From Watersipora subatra (Eukaryota; Bryozoa; Gymnolaemata; Cheilostomatida; Watersiporidae): 64,000 nucleotides of DNA. The stretch spans positions 992,001-1,056,000 of the forward strand of contig NC_088711.1 of the NCBI RefSeq assembly GCF_963576615.1, read 5' to 3'. The position numbers were made by a program, and so were the translations under genes. The notes under the pieces were generated by a model. It was not told where the DNA came from and did not search any database. It saw only the letters and a program-made list of their open reading frames with translations. The stretch's first letter is position 1. Each line of letters opens with the position of its first letter. This document shows, piece after piece, positions 49,701 through 60,300 of this stretch.

Positions 49701-51271
49701 TGCAATGCTGTCTCACCAAGATTGCTTTGCTGTTCTAGCAAAATATATCTATGCACTGGTTCTACAGCTGTCAGTATAAACTGTATAACATCTGAATGGC
49801 CTTTAGCAGCAGCTTTTGACAAGACTGATACACCCTCATCATTACACATTGACAACAGTTCAACTTTTCTTCCTTCTTCGCAACAGTTCAATATTTTTTG
49901 AATAACGCGACTTTGGCCACAGCCTGCTGCCCTATGTAAAGTTGTTTCACACCAGTTGTCTTGTATTGTCAGCAGTAAATGTCTTTTATCAATGTCTATC
50001 GTGTCAAAGGCATATAAAATAATGGCAGCATAGCCTCTCTCAGCTGCGTGGTCTATAGGGTGAGCACCCTCCTTATCCTTCAACATAAGCAGCCTGTATG
50101 AGAGGCTTCTGGGAAGGGAGCACAACATAGCTTTTACCGTTTCTAAATGACCAGCATAAGCTGCCCTATGCATTGCTGACCGTCCTCGTAGATTTTGCAT
50201 GCTTAGAAGGTTATACCGTTCTTCCGAATTCAACATCTCCAAAATGTATTCAACAGTCTTTTGATGACCCCTTGCAGCTGCATCAGACAACCCTATTACC
50301 CCAGTATTGTCCCCAATAGACAAGAGAGATACTTTTTGTCCGTGTGTGAAGGTACTGAGAACCAATCTAATCACTTCGGTATTTCCGGCAGCCATGGCTT
50401 TATGCAACATTGTCCTACTTTTTAACTTTTGTGATTTTACCAACTGGTATTTTTCTTCAGAGCTCAATGTACTCAGCATATACCGAACAGATGATGTATG
50501 TCCATTACCGGCGGCGTCCGACAGGGCAGTATCTCCATGCTTGTCATGCATTGCGAGCACACTGTACCTTTGCTCTGGAGCAACAGCATTAAGCATTGCC
50601 TCTAGTACCTTTATGTGACCGCCATAAGCTCCTGAATGAACAGCTGTCCTCATATTTCTATTTGTCTTAGTTATGAGACCATAACTCCCATCCTTACCAG
50701 CCACAGACAGCATGTATTCTACCATGTCAGTGTGGCCTTGCCGAGCTGCATCAGAAATTGCTGTTCCACTAAAGCCATCACCTAGTATGAGTAGCGACTT
50801 CCTGTCCTCCTTTGGCACAGCTTGCAGCATAACTCTCAGCATCTCTACATTTCCTGAGTATGCTATTCGATGGAGAATAGTTCGGCCAGCTCTATCTGTT
50901 GATGTCAAGCCTTTGTGTCTGCTCTCAGGACACATGGCACCAATCAGATTTTCAACCATCAATAAATCCTTGTTGAAAGCGGCGCGATATATTGCTGTCT
51001 CACATGATACATTCTGTAGTAACAACAACCTCTCCGTTTGTTCAGGCGTAAAAGACTTGAGGAAAGAGGAAATACGTTCATGACCAACTGATAATAAACA
51101 TTTTATAAGAGTATCATTTTCTTCTAAGTCTCTTTCTTCTTCGCTGCCAGTTCTTAGATGTTTGAGTGCTGCCTTCCTCAGCTTCGCCTCTAGACGTGAA
51201 GACTCATTTTCTGCACCATCTTCTTCAGTGTCATCCTCCTCTCCTTTACCAATCAGGCTCACGTCTGCCAT
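40766..51271 (-). CDS. Ankyrin-repeat protein with C-terminal coiled coil, nine exons
   Basis: Exons: 51271-48598, 45864-45559, 44990-44883, 44698-44579, 44046-43924, 43358-43251, 42011-41910, 41039-40920 and 40791-40766. All introns are phase 1, which supports the chain; total about 1228 residues. Exon 1 alone encodes 891 residues: an acidic start, then about 19 ankyrin repeats of roughly 38 residues. These alternate between an L-H-x-A-A type and an L-S-D-A-A type. Later exons give a Ser/Pro-rich linker, a repeat-linked segment (HQTLE) and helical stretches rich in Leu/Glu (ENLEELIGENQELEHRL, LAKLLDRNRCLKAEF), likely a coiled coil. Role: probably a protein-binding scaffold; no enzymatic domain. 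If exon 1 is not spliced, a TAG inside its donor would end the protein at 48593. The start ATG lies just after a TGCAG and may be preceded by a 5' UTR exon. Confidence 0.82.
42187..43096. repeat. Long GA/GTGTGA microsatellite
   Basis: About 900 bp of (GA)n broken by TGTGTGA blocks. It lies in the intron between ankyrin-gene exons 43358-43251 and 42011-41910. The very long Leu/Ser/His open frames on the minus strand are artefacts. Confidence 0.98.
44223..44580. repeat. 27-bp minisatellite made of the exon 4 donor junction
   Basis: On the gene (minus) strand each unit reads ACACCTCAGACCTTAGAAG|GTAAG. It holds the end of the ankyrin-gene exon 4 and its splice donor. The exon itself ends TTTGGAAA|GTAAGT at 44579. 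The next donors, at 44552 and 44525, are in the same phase because 27 is a multiple of 3. A TAG at 44510-44508 then closes the frame. About 12 units are present. Confidence 0.9.
45060..45390. repeat. 27-bp minisatellite, 12 copies
   Basis: The unit includes TATAACAGTCGCTGTAATAA then CCTGCAC. It lies in the intron after ankyrin-gene exon 2. On the gene strand units read GCAG|GTTATTACAG. Shorter repeats of a CATGTACAGGTATTA type lie between it and the donor at 45559. Confidence 0.95.
46210..48490. repeat. 20-bp minisatellite, about 113 copies, donor motifs on both strands
   Basis: The unit is GTCTATGTACTTACTGGTGA. The gene (minus) strand reads CCA|GTAAGTACATAG and the plus strand reads CTG|GTGAGT, both close to the U1 donor consensus. 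The array fills most of the first intron of the ankyrin gene and ends about 100 bp from the real donor (48598, AAG|GTTAGT). The main variable position is GG/AG/GA before TGAG. Confidence 0.97.
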
Positions 51272-51874
51272 GTCCTGCAGTTGCTTAGATACTTATTAAA
51301 CGAATCCTCAACGATCTGCTTTGAAACTAGTTTACTCACTCACTAGGTGTGATCCGGCCTGACGGACAGACATGCTTGAACGATTCTCAAGCACATTTTT
51401 GTTGCTGCAAAACTTTGATATGGCGAGGGCTAGATATCCCATAGTATGGGGGATATACATGTTACGGTAGTCTTGTCATAGACAGAACAAACTACAGGCA
51501 CTGAGTATAACATACACGCAGGTGGCAGAGAGGGCTGGAGCACTCAATAATGATTAGTCAAGTATAGTTTGCAAGTAGGGGGCAGTCATGGCAACTATAC
51601 AATTAGACTACGTACTTCTGTTAGAGACAAAGTTATTTATGGAATGGCTACTCTGTAAATATCCACCTTCCCCTTAGCCTTGGTATTTGTAAATCAAATG
51701 AACTTTCTGAGGCAAAATGTTGGAATAGGCGCCTTTCTCAAGGTGTGAGAGGCAATAATTGGCTCACTCCAACTAAACATTGACCATATGGACTGTCACA
51801 CGATGTGTCAATCGCTTACCATTTATTTTATTTCTTTGCCTCAACTTCCTGAGCCACCATAAGAAGGTCATACA
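51272..51874. promoter_or_regulatory. Shared intergenic region of a divergent gene pair
   Basis: About 600 bp separate the ankyrin start codon (minus) from the lectin start codon (plus), so both promoters should lie here. I saw no convincing TATA box or known factor site. Promoter activity is inferred from layout only. Confidence 0.4.
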
Positions 51875-52798
51875 ATGGCTACTTACATTTTCCTAGCGCT
51901 GGCCACGCTGGCCTTACAGAGCTTTGGTAAGAAAACTGTTTAGTCATTCACCTAAACCAGATAAAAACTTTGTCTCCGACAATAAATGGTTGACCGTGGT
52001 TGATATGGCGGACATTATACTTACATTGCTGTAGAGAGTTTGCTAGCCTATGGTAAGTTACACCTCACACTCCATTCATGATATATTAATAGCCCATCAC
52101 TTGTTGCAGCAGTCATTGCGGCTTCACCGTGTGGAATAGAGAATTGGATAGAGACACCGTGGGGAACCTGTGTGAAAGTCTTTAAGAATGCTCCGATATC
52201 ATGGAGTGAAGCGCAGACTGAGTGCAGAGGTCGTGGTGGGGATTTGTTCATGCCCGAAGATCAGAGTCAATCTGCTTGGTTCAGAGGCTTGGCTCTACAA
52301 TGTAGGTTCCTTCTGTATAGAGAATAAGGACTTATGATGTAGATTCTTTCTGTAAAGCTCTAACATATAGGTTCTTTCTGTGAGGAGTACAAGGTGTAGA
52401 AATGTAAATTTCTTCTGTAAGGAGAGTAAGGCATAGTAAAGCAGGTTGTTAAGTAAGGAACCTTAACAGAGAGCTCTTGTGGACCTTTAAGGACACTTCC
52501 TTCGCTGTCTTCTATAGATTACCCGTTGAGAGCATTCTGGCTTGGAGCCAGGTATGAATTGCATGGAGACGAAGGAAAGGGATGGTATTGGCAAAAGCTA
52601 TCGGGCTCAGAAAAACTGCAGTACGGTGAGTTCAGTGCTGGAGAGCCTAACATGAAGTTACAGTCGCTTGCTGATTCTTGCCTCATATTCGGATCAAACC
52701 TTGAGTGGTGGGATGATGACTGCTCCTTGAAAGGCCCATACATTGATACAGCTTGCGAGCGACCACAGACAGGAGGAGCAGATTCTGTAGTTGGCTAG
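51875..52798 (+). CDS. Secreted C-type lectin, EPN type
   Basis: Three exons, phase 1: 51875-51926 (ATG; hydrophobic signal peptide MATYIFLALATLALQSF), 52110-52301 and 52518-52798 (TAG). About 174 residues, essentially one C-type lectin domain. It has the opening C-x-x-x-W with W-G-T-C, then SWSEAQTEC and LFMPEDQSQSAW. EPN in the loop is the Ca2+/mannose-type motif. WWDDDC stands where W-N-D is usual, and the final Cys follows in DTACER. Such proteins bind sugars outside the cell, often in innate defence. An 18-nt stretch (52035-52052) with perfect splice borders and matching phase could be an optional microexon. A polyadenylation signal AATAAA lies at 52836-52841. Confidence 0.87.
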
Positions 52799-52869
52799 AT
52801 CATTTCCTGTATACGTTAACCACAGTAAATTACAAAATAAAAAAAATTGATACACAGCTTATACACTAT

Positions 52870-53215
52870 GTGTATATACTGCAGCAAAATATACATTTGT
52901 ATATACGACAGCAAGATATACACGTGTATATATGTACAACAGTAAGATATACACATTTATATATATATATATGACAGTAAGATGTATACCTATAAATACA
53001 GCGTTAAGATATACACCTATAAATACAATGGTAAGATATACCCGTTTATATACAACAGTAAGATATACACTTACATGTATAAATGCAACGGTAAGATATA
53101 CACATGTATATACGGCAGTAAGATGTATACTTACAAATACAGCAGTAAGATAATACACCTATAAATACAGCTGTAAGATATACACATGTATATACAACAG
53201 TAGGATATACCTTTT
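52870..53215. repeat. 27-bp minisatellite with GTAAGATATACA
   Basis: Units read ACAGTAAGATATACACCTAT plus ATATACA variants, starting about 30 bp after the lectin polyadenylation signal. Each has ACA|GTAAGA, like a donor on the lectin strand. From 53216 to 54320 I see no gene. Confidence 0.9.
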
Positions 53216-54327
53216 GCAAAAGCTATAAAATCTACGTAATAGGAGTTTACTTTCTAAAAAATAGCAGCTTTTCCAATTCATTTTATAATGAAATTAAGAG
53301 TTTGCTCACCCTGGCCTGCCATTTGTGTGACGAGTTATTTGTACAATGCAATCTAGGAAGTTGGTTGATTGCCGTTTTGTTCAAAGCAAAAATTGAAATG
53401 CAGGCCTTTTTATACTCCTACTAGCTAGATGCGATAACATCCACATTTTGTGTGAGTTAAATTTATATTCATTCTATTCAGATGTGATTAAAAATTGCCC
53501 AACTTCTGCAATGATGATGCAACATGGATAGGAACGGTAGCAATAAATCAGAATGCTTTAATGACTTTAGGGTCAGAAACAACACATTCTAAACACGCTA
53601 ATCAGCAATTATAGACAAGACTCAATGGGAGCATCCAAAAGACCTGTTCATATATAAACAGGCTGAATACAAATGGAGTTGTCTGTCCGCATCCTTACCT
53701 GCCATCACAATGTTAATGATCAACAAAAGATGGCTAATGATAGCTGTAGCAAACTTTAATATCTAAATAAAAATTTGTATAAAATGTGAGTACGAATGTA
53801 TGAAAGCTGGGAAAGGGGGCTATGCTCAATTGAGCAAAAAGCCGGCATAAAAGCGACACAAACATGCAAGTGCTTGCTATGAACACAAACCTGCCTTTAA
53901 TTTTCAATGAAATATAAATTGCCGTAAATATGCAATAAAACAAAAGCAACTATAAAAACTGGAAAGTAGTAATAGATAAAAGTCAATAAATAGAGAGGTC
54001 AATAGGTGAAGACCGATAGAGAGGTCAATAAGTCAATACAAAGAGGTCAGTAGACCAGCAATAATATTGTTAGTCAATAACCTGCTAAAACCAGTGCCTT
54101 CTCCTACAGTACTCTCCAAATACTAATTTATAACCATGACCTGCATGCATATTGTCTATAAGATGCCATCATCATGACTGCAAATATGCCAATCATATCA
54201 TATTATTAGAATGTGCTACAGAGGTTTATTACTACCTCAGCAAAAACCATTTATTCCATTACAGTTTTCAATAAGAGCACATTTAATCAAGTAGAGAAAC
54301 TTGAAACCAATTTGAGAGTTGTCCCCT

Positions 54328-57300
54328 CTATAAACCAAGACCAGGAAACTCTTCGGGCTGAAATCCCGCAGGCGCCTTGAAGAGATCAGGAAGTGACGCT
54401 GGCTCCCTGCAAACTGGGCAACTCGGTCTTCCCTCATTCACCCATTGGCTAATGCACTGTAAAATTGTGTCATCACATCACTGTACATTCACTAATATGC
54501 TCAATCAATGACTAGTGAGCATTAAATGACATGACTAAATTGTCACACACTGGCTATATACAGTAAAGTTTGTACAGCTGTAGTGGGAGTAGTAGGGGAG
54601 CAACAGTAACAAAAAAGGAATAGCAGTTGTATGTCTATCTGTTGAGTAGTGGTAGTGGTGATCAGATGTGATGAGGCAGTGGTGTAGCTATCGGATGTGA
54701 TGAGACAGTTGTGTAGCTATCAAATTAGGAATAGTTGGGGTGTGGCTATCAGATGTGATGAGGCAGTGGTGTAGCTATCAGATGTGATGAGACAGTGGTG
54801 TAGCTATCAGATGTAATGAGACAGTTGTGTAGCTATCAAATTAGGAATAGTTGGGGTGTGGCTATCAGATGTGATGAGGCAGTGGTGTAGCTATCAGATG
54901 TGATGAGGCAGTGGTGTAGCTATCAGATGTGATAACACAGTTGTGTAGCTATCAGATGTGATGAGGCAGTGGTGTAGCTATCAGATGTGATGAGGTAGTT
55001 GTGTAGCTATTAAATTAGGAATAGTTGTGGTATAACTATCAGATGTGATGAGGCAGTGGTGTAGCTATCAGATGTGATGAGACAGTGGTGTAGCTGTCAA
55101 ATGTGATGAGACAGTTGTGTAGCTATCAAATAAGGAATAGTTGTGGTGTAACTATCAGATGTGATGAGGCAGTGGTGTAGCTATCAGATGTGATGAGGCA
55201 GTGGTGTAGCTATCAAATGTGATGAGACAGTTGTGTAGCTATCAAATTAGGAATAGTGTGGTGTGGCTATCAGATGTGATGAGGCAGTGGAGTAGCTATC
55301 AGATGTGATGATGCAGTGGTGTAACTATCAGAAGTGATTATGCAGTGGTGTAGCTATCAAATACGAAATAGTTGTGGTGTAACTATCGTATGTGGTGAGG
55401 TAGTAGTGTAGCTATTAAATATAATCCATTTTATAGTTACATAAAACCAAATAGTGCTACAATTTCTTGTAAAACCTAGTAATGCAGATATCACAAAAAT
55501 TACAAAGTGAAAAAGCTTGGTATCGACCCGAAAAATCAATCGACTTCTACAAAGTGAAAGGGCTTGGTATCGACCCGAAAAATCAGTCGACTTCTAGGGT
55601 ATCGAGTCACCCTACAGCTATGACAAAGAGTTACTATGCTTCAGAGGTGCTGATGCAGTTAACTACTGTTCAATAAAAAGCACCCGATCCATAGATCTAG
55701 AATTAGTAAAAATTCATAACTGTAATGCTGCTGACACTCTAGGCCACACGAAAATGCTTTGCGAGCCATACTACGCAGCTTATGATAGCGACAGAGTTAG
55801 CCAGGAATAAATTTATACCTTTTTCGAAAAAGATCTAATTATTTGAGAGCGGTTGAAGCGGGTTGGTACTCACCCTCTCATGAAATGTGTTATGACCACA
55901 TTTTAGCAGATTCTTTTTCTCTGATGCCATTAGGGGACCCATGCATATCAAACATTCCTCTCCGTCCTTCTGCAATGGTAAAGACATGGGTGAGCAGATA
56001 AAATACGAGCACATACAATATAAGCACAGGACACATTAGGACAGCACATTAGGACACAGTATATAAGTACACAGTATGTCAGTACACGGTATATCATAAG
56101 GCAGTATATCAGGACACAGTATATCAGTACACAGTATATCAGTACACAGTATATCAGCACACAGTATATCAGTACACAGTATATCAGTACACAGTATGTC
56201 AGTACACAGTATGTCAGCACACAGTATATCAGTACACAGTATGACAGTACACAGTATGACAGTACACAGTATGTCAGCACACAGTATATCAGCACACAGT
56301 ATATCAGCACACAGTATATCAGTACACAGTATATCAGTACACAGTATATCAGTACACAGTATATCAGTACACAGTATGTCAGTACACAGTATATCAGTAC
56401 ACAGTATATCAGTACACAGTATGTCAGTACTCAGTATATCCATACACAGTATATCAGTACACAGTATTTCAGTACACAGTATATCAGTACATAGTGTGTG
56501 AGTACACGGCGTGTCAGTAAACATCATGTCAAAATGTGCAACATAATGCCAGTCATGATAATGTCAACATAATGACATCATGTACTAAAAAGCAGAACTC
56601 AGCCATGGAGACAGGTAGAACCTACAGTTGTATTTGGATGCTTGTCCTGTCCAGCCCATGGAACATATCGGGAACCTGGTGGTATCGGTCTGCCACCAGT
56701 GACTGTACCTTGTGCTTTTTTGTTCACCTTCATCTCAGCTGGTTTACTTCTCAACTCTTCCTTTGAGTGGGCATATACACACTACAAGAGATTAGAGTTG
56801 TCATATAAACACTACGAGAGATTAAAGCTGTCATATACACACTAGAAGAGATTAGAGCTGTCATATATACACTACAAGAGATTAGAGCTGTCATATACAC
56901 ACTACAAGAGATTAGAGCTGTCATATACACACTACAAGAGATTACAGCTGTCATATACACACTACAAGAGATTAGAGTTGTCATATAAACACTACGAGAG
57001 ATTAAAGCTGTCATATACACACTAGAAGAGATTAGAGCTGTCATATATACACACTACAAGAGATTATAGCTGTCATATACACACTACAAGAGATTAGCGC
57101 TGTCATATACACACTAGAAAAGATTAAAGCTGTCATATACACACTAGAAAAGATCAGAGCTGTCATATACACACTACAAGAGAGTAGATCTTGTCGGTGT
57201 CCCATCCTTTCCAATGGCAGTATGCCGGTAGAGGGCATAATAAAGGTGAACTCACCCTCTCTGGGTTCTGCATGTGCATACATTTCTTGACGAGGTAGCG

Positions 57301-60300
57301 CTGGCACATCTCCCACTTCGGCATCGGTTTAAGTTCCTTTCGACTGTGAGCAAACTTGCAGTCCTTATCGAACTTACACAGCCCTTCCTTGTGCCTCGGA
57401 CACATGCGAGTCTTCTTCAGGAGAAACTCCAGCTTGTGAGGGCACTGTTGGCCTTCACACGGCTCAGCATGCGGCTCATTTGGATCGACGGTCTAAAAAT
57501 AGAAAAGCCAATCAGATTAATAATCTAGACAATACAGACTTATTACCAGATTTAATACATATTTATAGTCGACAGAGAATAGTATAGACAAAGTTTGGTA
57601 ATTTCACTCATCAGCCAATGAGGGAAAATTAGCTAGTATATACACAGCCTCAAACCACTCTTGTATAGGTAGTCAGTGCTAGTATATATACAGCCTCAAA
57701 CCACTCTTGTATAGGTAGTCAGTGCTAGCATATACACAGCCTCAAACCACTCTTGTATAGGTAGTCAGTGCTAGCATATACACAGCCTCAAACCACTCTT
57801 GTATAGGTAGTCAGTGCTAGCATATACACAGCCTCAAACCACTCTTGTATAGGTAGTCAGTGCTAGCATATACACAGCCTCAAAGCACTCTCGTATAGGT
57901 AGTCAGTGCGGTTACCTGTGCCGTTGAGTCAGAGAGCTCGTCATTGGCTGATGGATCGCGGAGCTCTTCCTTCCCATGAGCAAATATACACTGATCTCCC
58001 CAATTACATCGCTGTGTCTCCTTGTAGTGTTTACATTCAATCACCTTGTAGAAGGAATGTCGTGGGGCGGCTGGGGTGGTCAGCTGAGGCTGTGGATAGA
58101 ACAGTCGCGCGTTACATGTTGTATTACAGTTATGTTCATAAATATACCATGTGAATTCTACATAGAAAAGTGACAAATGGGGTTGAGAGTTTTACAGTTT
58201 TGAAGAAAAAAGGAGTTACATGAAAATATGTAGTTTCATAAAGTAGTGGTTGACCTAGTTGACATGCACATGTATGAGTCACGTTACGGTGTGATATTGC
58301 TCACATTAGAGTGTGATATTGCCCTCATTAAAGTGTGGTATTGCTCACATTAAGGTGTGATATTGTTCACATTGAAGTGGGATATTGTTAACATTAAGGT
58401 GTGATATTGTTCACATTAGGATGTGGTATTGCTCACATTAAGGTGTGATATTGCTCAAATTAAGGTGTGATATTGCTCACATTAAAATGTGATATATCTC
58501 ACATTAAGGTGTGATATGACTCTCATTAAAGTGTGATAGTGCTCATATTAACCTGTGATATTGTTCACATGAAAGTGTGATATTGTTCGCATTAGGATGT
58601 GGTATTGCTCATATTAAGGTGTGATATATCTCACATTAAGGTGTGATATTGCTCACATTAAAGCGTGATATTGTTCACATTAAAGTGTGATAATGTTCAC
58701 ATCAAGGTGAGATATTGCTCACATTAAAGTGTGATATTGTTCACATTAAAGTGTGATATTGTTCACATTAAAGTGTGATAATGTTCACATCAAGGTGAGA
58801 TATTGCTCACATTAAAGTGTGATATTGTTCACATTAAAGTGTGATATTGTTCACATTAAGGTGTGATAATGTTCACATCAAGGTGAGATATTGCTCACAT
58901 TAAAGTGTGATATTGTTCACATTAAAGTGTGATAATGTTCACATCAAGGTGAGATATTGCTCACATTAAAGTGTGATATTGTTCACATTAAAGTGTGATA
59001 TTGTTCACATTAAGGTGTGATATTGTTCACATTAGGATGTGGTATTGCTCACATTAAGGACTATGACTAGGAAAAGAGCAAGTGACCGATCTGAGTGTTG
59101 AGAAACTAGCTGATTTCAGATACAGGATTACTGACAAACATAAGTATGCGAAGAAACCCAAGCTCAATGCGCATAGCTAATACACGGAGAAATTGGCGAG
59201 CTTCAGCCAATCCCTCCGTGTTCAGAATGAATGATCTAGTAGCTTTGACAACGATATGTTTTCACATAATGGTATGTTTTGGCATAATGTACAAAATACT
59301 GACAAATACTGACAAACCTGTAGATATGTCTTGAGGTCCCCTTTACCATGGGCAAATGTGCAATATTCCTTCCTTGGGCATTTTTTATTCTGAAGCCAGT
59401 CTTTGCACATGACAGTCTTATAGTTGCTATATCCTCTGTTGGAGCTTCCAACTGCTGGTTTGCTGGTAGCACTCGTTGGAGCTTTGATAGCTGAGACGGT
59501 ACCAGCAGGTGCTTTAACAATAGTAGCAGTACTGGCAGGTGCTGTGCTGGAAAGGGCGCTACTAAGAGGGCCACTAGAAATGGGCTCATTGCTGCTTGTT
59601 GGTTTAGAAGTTGAAACAGATACTTCCTGCTTCGATGCTAATGGTGCCGGCTTGAGAGCTTTAGATATGCTTCTTTCTGCCTCAGCCCAAACTGCGTCGA
59701 GCTGTGAAATATCTCCAACTTTATTCAGGGCTGCCTGCAAAAAATGCGTGGCTGCCTTCCTGTCAAAATAACATGAATCATGTTATAATGCGATTTACAC
59801 AGACTCAATAAGAATCCTTCTTTATGTATACAGCACTTCCTGGATATAAAACAGTACTCCCTAGATATACACACAGCACATTTACTGTAGGTATAGCACA
59901 TCACCGGTATAGCTATCATATAGTATGGGTAGAGCCCAGCACTGGTATAGCCATCATATAGTGTAGGCATAGCCCATCACTGTTATAGCCATCGTATAGT
60001 GTAGGTATAGCACATCACCGGTATAGCCATCTTATAGCGTAGGTACAGTGCACCCTCAGGATACAATCACCCTGATATACGATTTTTCACCTTCCGAAGT
60101 GGAACATGATGATTTTTTCACTTCACTATACGAATCTTATTTCACCATATGAATTCAACAACATTTTCGCCGGAGTTAAAATTTGGCAGTCCGTGTGCAT
60201 AAATTACGTACGTCAAAATAACAAAGAAGCCGAAATGATATTCGCCGAAAACATTTGCACAATGCCTAAAAGAGACAGGATAACCGATTTCTGTCAATTA

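Noticed and set aside
54237-54437. Minus-strand ORF overlapping the last RING exon in another frame
   Set aside because: The true frame (CISQWVNEGRPSCPVC) joins in phase with the previous exon and completes the RING; this ORF is its shadow.
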